This document shows, piece after piece, positions 27,857 through 37,109 of a stretch of DNA of 64,000 bases. Within the stretch, counting starts at the first letter, position 1. The number at the start of each line of letters is the position of its first letter. The notes under the pieces are model-generated. The model worked only from the letters and a program-made list of their open reading frames with translations. It did no database searches and had not been told where the DNA came from. The position numbers and the translations under genes were made by a program. This DNA comes from Planococcus liqunii (lineage in GTDB: Bacteria > Bacillota > Bacilli > Bacillales_A > Planococcaceae). The DNA lies in the NCBI RefSeq assembly GCF_030413595.1, contig NZ_CP129238.1:2728001-2792000 (forward strand), in the 5' to 3' direction.

Positions 27857-28532
27857 AGCCGTAGTCACCTCCGGCCACATCACGTACAATTAATCCGCCT
27901 TCAATGGCAATAACCCGATGTCTCATCGTGTTTACAATCTCCCGATTATGGGTTGCCATTAAAATGGTTGTTCCGCTTGCGTTGATTTGTTCAAACAAAT
28001 TCATGATATCCAGCGACGTTTCAGGATCCAAGTTACCCGTTGGTTCATCGGCAATGACCACTTTCGGGCGGTTGACGATTGAACGGGCAATTGATACTCG
28101 TTGCTGTTCTCCACCCGACAACTCCGTCGGGAACATTCTTGCTTTATGCTTCAATCCAACCATATCGAGCACCTTCATGACGCGCTCACGGATTTTAGAA
28201 GGAGATTCTTCAATAACTTCAAGAGCAAATGCTACATTTTCATAGACATTTAGTCTCGGCAGCAATTTGAAATCTTGGAACACAACGCCGATTTGCCGAC
28301 GAAGCAACGGTACTTTTTTGTTTTTTAATGTAGCAATATCAATGCCGTCCACTAGCATTTGCCCTGAGGTTGGACGCTCTTCGCGATACATCATTTTGAT
28401 GAAAGTCGACTTACCTGCTCCACTCGGGCCTACTACATATACGAATTCGCCTTGCTCGATTTCAACGTTCATGCCGTTAAGAGCAACGATTCCATTCGGA
28501 TATTTTTTGTAGACATTCTTCATTTGAATCAT
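27846..28532 (-). CDS. ftsE: cell-division ABC ATPase FtsE
   Basis: A 228-residue ABC ATPase: Walker A GPSGAGKST at 35-43, signature LSGGEQQR, Walker B VVIADEPTGNLDP and the switch His in ATHNRE. With FtsX it transmits ATP hydrolysis to an extracellular hydrolase, here probably the M23 protein at 25462-26889. It starts a compact ftsE-ftsX unit. The 266-bp gap upstream contains a TATAAT, but I could not pair it with a good -35. Confidence 0.95.
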   Translation of the reverse strand: MIQMKNVYKKYPNGIVALNGMNVEIEQGEFVYVVGPSGAGKSTFIKMMYREERPTSGQMLVDGIDIATLKNKKVPLLRRQIGVVFQDFKLLPRLNVYENVAFALEVIEESPSKIRERVMKVLDMVGLKHKARMFPTELSGGEQQRVSIARSIVNRPKVVIADEPTGNLDPETSLDIMNLFEQINASGTTILMATHNREIVNTMRHRVIAIEGGLIVRDVAGGDYGYEA

Positions 28533-28777
28533 TTAATAACCACCTATATTAATTAAGTTTCCCTAAGCTGATTTTCGTCTTCAAAAATTCCGGCATGCTC
28601 ATTATAACACCCTAAACCTATTTTTTTATTACATTTATGTATCAATTGAGCGGTGTTCATGAAATATAATGTTATACAGGCATAAAGTTTTTGCTGTTTC
28701 TTCTATTTGTTAAAAATGAGGTATTTTCGACTACTTTCGATTGCGAACGAATTCCTAAAAAGCAAAAAAACAATAAA

Positions 28778-28800
28778 AAACCGGCTAAATTAGCCGGTTT
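28778..28800 (-). terminator. terminator at the cccB stop
   Basis: A 10-bp stem AAACCGGCTA / TAGCCGGTTT, loop AAT, with T residues after it on the minus strand. The stem includes part of the cccB stop codon. Confidence 0.85.
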
Positions 28801-29143
28801 ACTTTTTCTCTGACAACCATTTCGCTACAGCATCTGCTTCTTCGCCTTCAATGATATCGGGCGGCATAGCTCCTTGGCCATTGTCAATAACGCCTCTAAT
28901 TTCCTCTTCAGATAAACGAGAACCAACATTATTCAAAGCTGGAAAGTTGCCCGCACCTTCCAAGTTTTCACCGTGGCAGGAAATACAATTTTGCTGAACA
29001 ACCTGCTCAGGATCGATTGAAGTTTCTGATCCACTGCTATCAGGTGAATCTGCAGGCGGTTCTGCCGCTTCGTCTCCGCCGCCTCCACATGCGCCCAATA
29101 CTAATGCAGAACCGAACAATAACGCCATTAATTGCTTTTTCAC
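28799..29143 (-). CDS. cccB: lipoprotein cytochrome c551 (CccB-like)
   Basis: A 114-residue small c-type cytochrome. The N-terminus is a lipoprotein signal with lipobox LGAC, then a Gly/Ser/acidic linker, then heme motif CISCH with a distal Met in the QGAMPP segment. It carries electrons at the outer membrane face to a terminal oxidase. The start is GTG at 29143, with GGAGGGACC upstream. Position beside ftsE matches B. subtilis cccB. Confidence 0.92.
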   Translation of the reverse strand: MKKQLMALLFGSALVLGACGGGGDEAAEPPADSPDSSGSETSIDPEQVVQQNCISCHGENLEGAGNFPALNNVGSRLSEEEIRGVIDNGQGAMPPDIIEGEEADAVAKWLSEKK

Positions 29144-29191
29144 GTATGGTCCCTCCTCACCTATTTTGATACATAGTAAAGTATACCAAAG

Positions 29192-30067
29192 TTATGCCCT
29201 TTTAAAACCTTCACCTAACACTTCTGCTGCATCCGAAACAATTACAAACGCCGAAGAATCTACGGTTTTGACCAATTGCTTTAGACGGGTGAACTCAGTT
29301 TGGTGGACTACCACCATAATAATCGGCTTTTCGGTTTCAGTATATCCGCCGGTCGCGGTCAATTTTGTAACGCCGCGGTCGATTTCCTCATAAATCGCAT
29401 CACGCATTTCGACCTGTTTATTGGTGATGATGTACACCAGTTTTGAGCGGCCAAAGCCAACTTGCACCAGGTCAATCGTTTTAGTCGTCAAATATAAGCC
29501 GATCAATGCATACAAACCTTTTTCAATATCAAAGACAATGGCAGCGGCAAGAACAATCATACCGTCAATCAATGCTACACTCGTCCCTAAAGTAAATCCG
29601 GTATATTTCGTAATAATTTGGGCAGCAAGATCTGTCCCTCCGGTCGAAGCTTGCCCTCTGAATACAATGCCGATGCCGGTCCCGACGCCAATTCCACCGA
29701 ATATGGCACCGAGAAGCGGATTTAGCGTCCACGGTTCCCAGTTGGCTGTCAGATATACAACAAATGGCAAAAAGATGGTGCCCACAGCTGTCTTAATCCC
29801 AAAATTCTTGCCAAGCAATATGATGCCTGCGATAAACAAAGGGATATTAAAAGCCCATTGGACGAAAGCCGGTGTCCATCCAAACAAGCCTTTTAAAATT
29901 GTACTGATTCCGCTGACGCCGCCGGAAGCTACTTCGTTCGGCAATAAAAACACGTTAAATGAAATAGCCACAATGGCCGATCCAATGAGAATGCTGATAT
30001 AATCCGCCACTAAGTTTAGATAAGGATGCGGTTCTTGCCGGTTGCGCTGTTTTCTTTTGTTCATCAT
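29192..30067 (-). CDS. yvjA: YitT/DUF2179-family membrane protein (YvjA-like)
   Basis: A 291-residue protein with five or six membrane helices and a cytoplasmic C-terminal DUF2179 domain (about 220-285; HQTEFTRLKQLVKTVDSSAFVIV). Family marks are GGVSGISTIL and RGQASTGGTDLAAQII. Function is unknown; a ligand-binding regulatory tail is likely. In B. subtilis yvjA sits in this same block. The start is one of two adjacent ATGs. Confidence 0.85.
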   Translation of the reverse strand: MMNKRKQRNRQEPHPYLNLVADYISILIGSAIVAISFNVFLLPNEVASGGVSGISTILKGLFGWTPAFVQWAFNIPLFIAGIILLGKNFGIKTAVGTIFLPFVVYLTANWEPWTLNPLLGAIFGGIGVGTGIGIVFRGQASTGGTDLAAQIITKYTGFTLGTSVALIDGMIVLAAAIVFDIEKGLYALIGLYLTTKTIDLVQVGFGRSKLVYIITNKQVEMRDAIYEEIDRGVTKLTATGGYTETEKPIIMVVVHQTEFTRLKQLVKTVDSSAFVIVSDAAEVLGEGFKRA

Positions 30068-30157
30068 CTAATTTCCTCTTTCCTCCGAATGTTCACTTGA
30101 ATCCTGTCAGAGTATAACAGACCGCCAAAGAGTTGTGAACTTCATCTGAATAAAGCA

Positions 30158-30203
30158 AAAAGCTGTACCACTTGCCGATGTTTCGACAAGTGGTACAGCT
30201 TTT
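30158..30203 (-). terminator. terminator after prfB
   Basis: A 17-bp perfect stem with core GCTGTACCACTTG and a 12-nt loop, T-rich on the minus strand, lying between the prfB stop and yvjA. Confidence 0.82.
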
Positions 30204-30263
30204 GCACTTCTGTAGAGTGAAACCAAGTATTGCCTGGCTCAGATTTTTGTTTAAAAGCAGCCC

Positions 30264-31368
30264 TTATTGCATTTTTGAACGGAGCAGCGAGTTGATAAAC
30301 CCATCAATATCGCCGTCCATCACAGCTTGCAAGTTGCCTGTTTCAAAATTGGTGCGATGGTCTTTGACCATGGAATAAGGGTGGAAAACGTAAGAACGGA
30401 TTTGGCTTCCCCAGCCAATTTCTTTCTGCTCTCCACGAATTTCAAGAAGCTGGGCTTCCTGCTCCTGAATTTTCAACGCATACAATTTCGCTTTCAGCAT
30501 TTGCATCGCTTTTTCACGGTTTTTGATTTGCGAACGTTCCTGCTGGCATGTTACCACAGCTCCCGTCGGAAGGTGGGTAATGCGTACGGCGGAGTCTGTC
30601 GTATTGATGTGCTGCCCGCCGGCGCCGCTTGCGCGGTACGTATCAATTTTCAAATCTTCCGTGCGGATATCAATTTCAATTTCTCCAGTGAATTCCGGCA
30701 TAACTTCACAAGAAACGAATGAAGTGTGTCGGCGCCCCGAAGAATCGAACGGGGAAATGCGCACGAGGCGATGCACCCCTTTTTCCGCTTTTAAATATCC
30801 ATATGCATTATGGCCTTTGATGCCAAGTGTCACTGATTTTACGCCTGCTTCGTCTCCGGCAAGGTAATCCAATGTCTCCACTTTAAATCCGCGCTTTTCA
30901 GCCCAGCGCGTGTACATGCGCAGCAGCATGGAACACCAGTCTTGCGACTCGGTTCCGCCGGCTCCAGGATGAAGTTCCAAAATCGCATTGTTTTTATCAT
31001 AGGGCTCGCTAAGAAGCATAGTAAGTTCGTAGTCGCTTAGCTCAGTCAAAAAACTTTTCATTTCAGAATCGATTTCTTCGTGCAATTCTTCGTCATTTTC
31101 TTCACGAAGCAATTCCAGGGTCATTTCCAAGTTTTCCTGCGTCTCCATAAAACGGTGATACGTATTGACGATTTCTTTCAAGCCGTTCAATTCACTGATA
31201 ACCGTTTGTGCCGAATCCTGGTCGTTCCAGAAAGTCGGGTCAAGCATCATTTCGTCCAGTTCCTGAATCCGTGCCTCTTTGTTTTCTAAGTCAAAGAGAC
31301 CCCCTAAAGTCCGCCAGCTTACTGGCTGATTTGTCGAGCTCGTTGCGGATGTCTGCTAATTCCATCAT
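30264..31368 (-). CDS. prfB: peptide chain release factor 2 with programmed +1 frameshift
   Basis: RF2 ends translation at UGA and UAA. The gene has two frames. The first, from ATG 31368, runs 25 codons to CTT TGA; the second continues from GAC at 31292 to 30264, giving 367 residues in total. At the junction is CTTTGAC (31296-31290) with the Shine-Dalgarno-like AGGGGG 3 nt before it, the known autoregulatory frameshift signal that senses RF2 level. GGQ in [12 protein letters not shown] and the RF2 tripeptide SPF are present. AGGAGG precedes the start. It follows secA with a small hairpin between. Confidence 0.97.
31290..31303 (-). promoter_or_regulatory. prfB programmed frameshift signal
   Basis: Minus-strand AGGGGG-TCT-CTT-TGA-C: internal SD, slippery CTT codon in the P site and in-frame UGA in the A site. 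Low RF2 lets the ribosome slip +1 and make more RF2. Confidence 0.95.
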
Positions 31369-31392
31369 GATATGTTTCCTCCTCAAAATAAC

Positions 31393-31416
31393 ACCGAAGA
31401 GCAGTATGCTCTTCGG
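31393..31416 (-). terminator. weak hairpin between secA and prfB
   Basis: Inverted repeat CCGAAGAGCA / TGCTCTTCGG with a 3-nt loop, but only a poor T run (TGTTATTTTG) after it on the minus strand. It is probably an attenuator or processing site, since prfB follows directly. Confidence 0.55.
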
Positions 31417-31453
31417 TCTTTGTGTTTCCTATCTGTTTAGCTGCTGCCGTCCG

Positions 31454-33976
31454 TTAAACCTTTGCAGTTACGCCATGGCAGTTTTTGAATTTCTTGCCGC
31501 TGCCGCAAGGGCAAGGGTCGTTGCGGCCCACTGTCATTTCTTTGCGGACAGGCTCTTTTTTCTTTTTAGGAGCCGGACCGTCCTCTTTCGGATTGAAGGC
31601 TTGGCCTTTCGCCACTTCTTCACGCTCCAGGTTATTGCGGATTTCCGCTTTCATTGCATATTTGGCAACATCGTCTTCGATAGCCTGAACCATGTCTTCA
31701 AACATCGCAAACCCTTCATTCTGGTATTCGCGAAGCGGATCGTTTTGTGCATATGCACGCAAGTGAACCCCTTGGCGAAGCTGATCCATTGCGTCAATAT
31801 GATCAATCCATTTTGTATCAATTGAACGCAGCAAAACAACTTTTTCAAACTCGCGCATGCGGTCCGGCGTCATTTCCTGTTCTTTTTCATCATAGCGTTT
31901 AATCGCTTCTGCTTTGATGAAATCGATTAATTCTTCCTGCGATTTCCCTTCAAGGTCTGTCAGAGAAATTGCATCTTCAGGAAGCAGGTTGGCTCCGATG
32001 ACGTCAACCAGTGTTTTCAAATGCCAATCTTCCGGTTTTTCCTCAGCAGTGTGGGAATAAACCATGCGTTCGATTGAACCGTTTATCATATTTTCCACCA
32101 ATGCACGCATATTATCTGTTTCCAGAACTTCCATACGCTCTTTATAGATAATTTCCCGCTGTTGGCGCAGCACGTCATCGTATTGCAACAGGCGTTTCCG
32201 GGCATCAAAGTTATTGCCTTCCACACGTTTTTGCGCAGACTCAACGGAACGCGTCACCATTTTAGATTGCAAAGGCTGCGAATCATCCATGCCGAGTTTC
32301 CCCATCATCGCACGCATCGAATCTGATCCAAAACGGCGCATCAAATCATCTTCCAAGGACAGGTAGAACTGTGTAACACCCGGATCGCCCTGGCGCCCTG
32401 AACGGCCGCGGAGCTGGTTGTCAATCCGCCGTGATTCATGGCGTTCTGTTCCTAATACTGCCAACCCGCCGGCTTCCACTACGCCTTCGCCGAGCTTGAT
32501 GTCAGTTCCGCGCCCTGCCATGTTCGTCGCAATCGTAACTGCGCCTTTTTGGCCGGCGTTCAAAATGATTTCAGCTTCATGGGCATGATTTTTTGCATTC
32601 AATACGGAATGCTTGATGCCTTTTTTAGACAAGTAATCGGAAATGATTTCAGAAGTCTCAATTGCGACCGTACCGACTAAAACCGGCTGCCCCTTGCTGT
32701 GGCGCTCGGCAATATCATCAGCTACCGCTTTGTACTTGCCGGCAATGGAAGCATAAATCAAGTCGACCCGGTCATCACGGACGATCGGCTTGTTTGTCGG
32801 AATCGCAATAACATTCATATTGTAAATATTCCGGAATTCTTCTTCCTCGGTTTTCGCTGTACCGGTCATGCCGGAAAGCTTTTCGTACATCCGGAAGAAG
32901 TTCTGGAAAGTGATCGTCGCCATTGTCATCGACTCGTTTTGGATCTCGAGGCCTTCTTTTGCTTCAATCGCCTGGTGTAGCCCGTCCGAATAACGGCGGC
33001 CTTTCATCAAACGGCCAGTAAACTGGTCAACGATGATGACTTCTTCATCCTGCACCACATAATCCACGTCTTTATGCATGGTTACATGCGCTTTTAACGA
33101 TTGGTTAATGGCATGATTTAAGCGAACATGTTTGATGTCGAACAGATTATCGATGCCGAACGCTTTTTCAACTTTTTCAATGCCATCTTCAGTCAATACA
33201 ACGCCTTTAGTTGTTTCATCGTAAGCATAATCAACGTCTTTCATCAGCAGGCGCGCGAAAGCATTGGCTTGTACATAAAGCTGAGCTGCTTTTGCCGCTT
33301 GCCCTGAAATGATAAGCGGTGTTCGGGCTTCATCGATTAAAATCGAGTCCACTTCATCAATAACCGCAAAATTCAAGGGCCGCTGGACCATTTCTTCTTT
33401 GTACAGCACCATATTGTCGCGCAAATAATCGAATCCGAGTTCATTGTTTGTGCTGTACGTAATATCGGCAGCATACGCTTCGCGTTTTTCTTCTTTAGAC
33501 AAGCTGTTCAAATTTAACCCCACTGTGAGGCCAAGCCATTCAAACAGTTGCCCCATTTCGGTTGCGTCACGGCTTGCCAAGTATTCATTGACCGTCACGA
33601 CATGGACGCCTTTTTTCGAAATGGCGTTTAAGTATACGGCCATCGTAGAAGTTAAGGTTTTCCCCTCACCCGTTTTCATTTCAGAGATATTGCCTTCGTG
33701 CAAAGCGGCAGCCCCCATGATCTGTACGCGGAAAGGATACATTCCAAGGACACGTTTCGAAGCTTCCCGGATTGTGGCAAATGCTTCTGGCAGCAAATCA
33801 TCCAATGATTCACCGTTAGCGTGCCGCTCTACAAATTGCTGCGTTCTTGCTTTTAACGCATCATCTGAAAGCGCAGCGTATTCAGCAGCCAGCGCTTCCA
33901 CTCCCTCAGCTGTTTTTTCTAATCTTTTTAAATCCCGTTTATTCGGGTCGAATACCTTATTTAATACTCCAAGCAT
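31454..33976 (-). CDS. secA: preprotein translocase ATPase SecA (SecA1)
   Basis: The 840-residue motor of general protein export at SecYEG. It has Walker A MKTGEGKT near residue 100, the DEVDSIL helicase motif, [11 protein letters not shown] and [12 protein letters not shown]. The C-terminus ends in the zinc-binding [14 protein letters not shown] that contacts SecB or lipid, which marks it as the housekeeping SecA in contrast with the tail-less SecA2 at 45367. Order hpf-secA-prfB is as in B. subtilis. Confidence 0.97.
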   Translation of the reverse strand: MLGVLNKVFDPNKRDLKRLEKTAEGVEALAAEYAALSDDALKARTQQFVERHANGESLDDLLPEAFATIREASKRVLGMYPFRVQIMGAAALHEGNISEMKTGEGKTLTSTMAVYLNAISKKGVHVVTVNEYLASRDATEMGQLFEWLGLTVGLNLNSLSKEEKREAYAADITYSTNNELGFDYLRDNMVLYKEEMVQRPLNFAVIDEVDSILIDEARTPLIISGQAAKAAQLYVQANAFARLLMKDVDYAYDETTKGVVLTEDGIEKVEKAFGIDNLFDIKHVRLNHAINQSLKAHVTMHKDVDYVVQDEEVIIVDQFTGRLMKGRRYSDGLHQAIEAKEGLEIQNESMTMATITFQNFFRMYEKLSGMTGTAKTEEEEFRNIYNMNVIAIPTNKPIVRDDRVDLIYASIAGKYKAVADDIAERHSKGQPVLVGTVAIETSEIISDYLSKKGIKHSVLNAKNHAHEAEIILNAGQKGAVTIATNMAGRGTDIKLGEGVVEAGGLAVLGTERHESRRIDNQLRGRSGRQGDPGVTQFYLSLEDDLMRRFGSDSMRAMMGKLGMDDSQPLQSKMVTRSVESAQKRVEGNNFDARKRLLQYDDVLRQQREIIYKERMEVLETDNMRALVENMINGSIERMVYSHTAEEKPEDWHLKTLVDVIGANLLPEDAISLTDLEGKSQEELIDFIKAEAIKRYDEKEQEMTPDRMREFEKVVLLRSIDTKWIDHIDAMDQLRQGVHLRAYAQNDPLREYQNEGFAMFEDMVQAIEDDVAKYAMKAEIRNNLEREEVAKGQAFNPKEDGPAPKKKKEPVRKEMTVGRNDPCPCGSGKKFKNCHGVTAKV

Positions 33977-34297
33977 GTATAACCGCTCCCTGCGTAGTGT
34001 CCAAAAGCCTTTTAACAGCTTTTGAATCGCTTTTGCTATTTATTTTAGCTCTAAGTCTTTTTGAATCCTGCAACAACTGTTTTTCAATCCATGGCAAAAA
34101 TTCTCACTATTCATTTTAACATTGCTGCTAACCCGGTGCAAATAAAGAGAAGCTTTGCACGACTGCATTTCCCTCTCTTTTTGCTGCCCTTGAAAAGCTT
34201 CGCAGCCCTCATGGAAGACTCAAGAGCTCGCTTAGCCAAGACATTCGTTTGGACAAGTGAATTGTTTCCTTAATTATGTATGATTTTCAGGCAAAAG
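33977..34297. other. gap upstream of secA
   Basis: About 320 bp with no credible gene. It is the leader and promoter region of secA; I could not place a convincing -35/-10 pair, nor any structured RNA. Confidence 0.6.
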
Positions 34298-34298
34298 A

Positions 34299-34324
34299 AA
34301 AGCCTCTCGATTAAGAGAGGCTTT
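34299..34324 (-). terminator. terminator after hpf
   Basis: A 10-bp stem AAAGCCTCTC / GAGAGGCTTT with a 6-nt loop, followed by T-rich sequence on the minus strand. Confidence 0.85.
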
Positions 34325-34327
34325 GGA

Positions 34328-34915
34328 TTATTCTACGCTGGTTTCAATCAGGCCATATGAACCGTCTTTTCGTTTGTAAACGATGTTGGTGCCGTTCGAT
34401 TCCGCGTCGGTAAAAACAAAGAAATTATGCCCGAGCATATTCATTTGCAGTACCGCTTCTTCTTCATCCATCGGCTTTAAATCGAATTGCTTGGTGCGCA
34501 CGATTTTGATGTCATCATCTTCACTATATTCATCATCGGCATTCCCAGTATCATAAGCAGGGTTTGGCACTTGGTCTGCTGTGGCAAACGCCATTCCCAT
34601 ACCTTCACGATCGCGGAATTTCCGGTTGATCTTCGTTTTATATTTACGGATTTGACGTTCCAGTTTCCCGACGATCAAATCGACTGCTGCATATAATTCA
34701 TCATGCCGCTCTTCCGCACGCAAAACAAGATTTTTCATAGGAATCGTTACTTCCACTTTTGTTTGGCTATGGTTAATCGCCTTTAAATTGACCATTGCGG
34801 TTGCGTTCGTTCCTTCTGGAAAGTACCGTTCGATTTTATCGACTTTCTTTTCGATAAACTCACGGATTGCGGGAGTTACTTCAATGTTATCGCCTTTGAT
34901 ATTAAATTGTAGCAT
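34328..34915 (-). CDS. hpf: long-form ribosome hibernation promoting factor
   Basis: A 195-residue HPF (YvyD) that dimerises 70S ribosomes into 100S in stress or stationary phase. N-terminal S30AE domain (residues 1-100; [24 protein letters not shown]) and a C-terminal dimerisation domain ending with the conserved [32 protein letters not shown] block in parts. The ATG at 34915 is preceded by AAGGAGGAG; an upstream in-frame extension looks unlike the family. The C-terminal domain excludes the short E. coli type. Confidence 0.95.
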   Translation of the reverse strand: MLQFNIKGDNIEVTPAIREFIEKKVDKIERYFPEGTNATAMVNLKAINHSQTKVEVTIPMKNLVLRAEERHDELYAAVDLIVGKLERQIRKYKTKINRKFRDREGMGMAFATADQVPNPAYDTGNADDEYSEDDDIKIVRTKQFDLKPMDEEEAVLQMNMLGHNFFVFTDAESNGTNIVYKRKDGSYGLIETSVE

Positions 34916-35042
34916 ACTAACTCCTCCTTCTTTTGTACCTGCTATTACATTTCTATATCTTCCCTTATCTCTCCTGCTTAAAACGCTAAAAGTTTTGAGA
35001 ACGTGAAATTCAGGTAAAGAAAGTGACAAGGAGATGAAGAAA

Positions 35043-35747
35043 ATGTTAATCCACAAAACAGTTATTGTCACCGGTGCGGCACAAGGCATCGGAAACAGCA
35101 TTGCTCAACACTTTAAAAACGAGGGAGCACGCGTCATTGGACTGGATATTGAGAAAGTGGACATTGAAGGCGTGGAGTACCGGAAATGCGACGTCGGGAA
35201 TTTCGAAGAAGTCATCCAGGTTTTCGCCGGCATCCATAAAGATTACGGCGCTATCCATATTCTCATTAACAATGCCGGTGTCTCAGAATTCAAATCAATT
35301 TGGGAAGTTAACGAACAAGAATGGGACCGCATCCTTAACACCAATTTAAAAAGCGTCTTTATCTGCAGCCGGGAAGCTGCCAGGTATATGTCTGAAGACA
35401 TCCGAGCAATTGTCAATATGGCTTCCACCCGTGCATTTATGTCAGAACCGAATACCGAAACGTACTCGGCTTCGAAAGGCGGCATTTATGCATTAACCCA
35501 TTCACTCGCTGCGACATTAAGCGAAAAAGGCATACGGGTCAACGCCATTGCACCTGGGTGGATTCATACCGGTTCTGAGGAATTGCGAGACATTGACCAT
35601 TCTCAGCATTGGAGCGGCCGAGTCGGCAAAGGCGATGACATCGCCCGCGCTTGCCTGTTTCTATGTGACCCGCGGAATTCATTCATTACAGGCGAGTGCT
35701 TGAACATTGACGGCGGCATGACAAGAAAAATGATTTATGAGCACTAG
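35043..35747 (+). CDS. short-chain dehydrogenase/reductase
   Basis: A 234-residue classical SDR: NAD(P) motif TGAAQGIG at 9-16, NNAG near 81, the catalytic Ser-Tyr-Lys set (MASTR, YSASK) and C-terminal [12 protein letters not shown]. An Asp after beta-2 (GLDIE) suggests NAD(H) preference. Substrate unknown. The ATG at 35043 has AAGGAG nine bases upstream; the ATG at 35034 abuts that site. The last codon and stop (CAC TAG) are the first bases of the repeat array downstream, so the array may have replaced the original 3' end. Confidence 0.88.
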   Translation: MLIHKTVIVTGAAQGIGNSIAQHFKNEGARVIGLDIEKVDIEGVEYRKCDVGNFEEVIQVFAGIHKDYGAIHILINNAGVSEFKSIWEVNEQEWDRILNTNLKSVFICSREAARYMSEDIRAIVNMASTRAFMSEPNTETYSASKGGIYALTHSLAATLSEKGIRVNAIAPGWIHTGSEELRDIDHSQHWSGRVGKGDDIARACLFLCDPRNSFITGECLNIDGGMTRKMIYEH

Positions 35748-36035
35748 AAAAGCGCAAGCGCCTGTTCAGCCCCGACAAGCGCTGGAGGGTTTGAAAGCCA
35801 TGGCGCTTTCCAGCCAAGGATTCAAGGCCGAAGCGACCTCGAGGGGCTAGGCGCTGCAGCTGGACACTAGAAATGTGGAAACGGCTGTTTAGGTCCGACC
35901 GGCATAAGACGATTCGGTGAAGCGGCGATTTTTGCCGCACAGCCGAAGTGGCTTATGACCCGAGGACCTGGCCGTTGCAACTGGACACTAGAAAAGCGGA
36001 AGCGCCTGTCCAGCCCAGACAAGCACTGGAGGGCC
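35742..36035. repeat. tandem array of structured palindromic repeats, family B (2.4 units)
   Basis: Units start with CACTAGAAA at 35742, 35865 and 35986 (123, 121 and about 50 bp; the third is cut short). Units 1 and 2 fold alike. Inner arms AGCCCC/GGGGCT (35768-35773 with 35843-35848) in unit 1 become AGGTCC/GGACCT (35891-35896 with 35964-35969) in unit 2. Outer arms GCGCC/GGCGC become ACGGC/GCCGT. The bulge TGTTC becomes TGTTT opposite a single base. Base pairs change on both sides together, so the structure rather than the sequence is kept. No coding frame is credible here. Confidence 0.85.
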
Positions 36036-36046
36036 ATTTGAATAAG

Positions 36047-36072
36047 AAAGCCTGCCAAGTCCGGCAGGCTTT
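36047..36072 (-). terminator. terminator at the PilZ gene stop
   Basis: A 10-bp stem AAAGCCTGCC / GGCAGGCTTT with a 6-nt loop, at the end of the minus-strand PilZ gene. Confidence 0.82.
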
Positions 36073-36415
36073 AACTAATGGCTATTCCAGCTTTAATTTC
36101 TTCTGCAATCAGCAGTTCCTTCACGGGATCTGCGAACCACTTTACTCCGTAAACCCAACCATTCGGCTTCTTCAATTTCCATACCAGTTTTCCGCATGTT
36201 GTTATTTTTTCGTAGTTAACAATAAAGAAGAACGTTATGATTTCGGACTCTTTCATCAATTCATGTTCTGAAAAAAGTTTAGCTCCTCCTGTTGAAACAT
36301 CCAGCATCAAACCAAATACACGGTATTGCACTCCATCTTCCCGCAAAATTTCCATGCGGATTTCAGGCGGCTTTCCAAAACTGTGGCGATAACTTTCCAT
36401 TCGATTGGGAAACAT
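36071..36415 (-). CDS. PilZ-domain protein
   Basis: A 114-residue single-domain protein. The MLDVSTGGAKLF segment carries the D/N-x-S-x-x-G motif of PilZ domains, with Arg residues upstream (RMEILREDGVQYR) where the RxxxR c-di-GMP motif is expected, though its spacing is not canonical. It may bind c-di-GMP or be a degenerate PilZ. The start has GGAGAG upstream. It follows comFC with a short gap, in the place where B. subtilis has flagellar genes, which are absent here. Confidence 0.7.
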   Translation of the reverse strand: MFPNRMESYRHSFGKPPEIRMEILREDGVQYRVFGLMLDVSTGGAKLFSEHELMKESEIITFFFIVNYEKITTCGKLVWKLKKPNGWVYGVKWFADPVKELLIAEEIKAGIAIS

Positions 36416-36449
36416 CGGTCCGCTCTCCTTATCCTGTTAAACTTTTGGG

Positions 36450-37109
36450 TCAGCCCCGGATCAATGTCCATATACGTATTTCCTCTGCCCCGGCATCTTT
36501 CAAGGTTTTTGCTGCATGGCGCAAAGTAGTCCCCGTCGTATACAGATCATCGACTAAGACTAGTTTCTTTGGTACGGTTTCTCCATTCCAAGTGAATAAA
36601 TTTTCCACCGCCATTCGCTCCTTTTTTGTTTTAGTGCCTTGGACGGAGTCCCTTTTTATAAGGAAATGGCGATAATTTATTTCTGCGGCATCCAGCAGCC
36701 GGTCTACTTGCGGAAATGTCCGTTCAATTAGTTTCCCTGCATGCATTGGAATGGGCACAATAATACCTCGGGGCTTTCGGAGTGACCGCTTTATCTCTTC
36801 TGCAAATACTCTCGAGAGCTCGACGTCCTGCAAAAACTTGTAGCGGTGCAAGAAAGTCTTCATCGCTTCGTTGTACGGATATAAACCCATACCCGCATCA
36901 ATGCACCCCCGATATTCCGTGGTTTCCCAATACCTGCAGTCTCGGCACAAGCCATTGCCAGGCAGGCCACAAATGCCGCACCTTGGTTCTTGGATTTCAA
37001 CGAATTCCGCTTTGCACTTTTTGCACACTGGTTCTTGCCGGTTCCGTAATAAGAGCCCTTGCCAGGTCGGACTATAGACAATGGTTAAATCACAGAGCAA
37101 GCATTTCAT
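36450..37109 (-). CDS. comFC: ComFC competence phosphoribosyltransferase-like protein
   Basis: A 219-residue protein needed for natural transformation in Bacillus. An N-terminal zinc ribbon (CLLCD, CKKC, CGIC, CRDC) precedes a type I phosphoribosyltransferase fold with the PRPP loop LVLVDDLYTTGTTL. It overlaps the comFA stop by 4 bp (ATGA), so the two are translationally coupled. ComFB, which lies between them in B. subtilis, is missing. Confidence 0.93.
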   Translation of the reverse strand: MKCLLCDLTIVYSPTWQGLLLRNRQEPVCKKCKAEFVEIQEPRCGICGLPGNGLCRDCRYWETTEYRGCIDAGMGLYPYNEAMKTFLHRYKFLQDVELSRVFAEEIKRSLRKPRGIIVPIPMHAGKLIERTFPQVDRLLDAAEINYRHFLIKRDSVQGTKTKKERMAVENLFTWNGETVPKKLVLVDDLYTTGTTLRHAAKTLKDAGAEEIRIWTLIRG

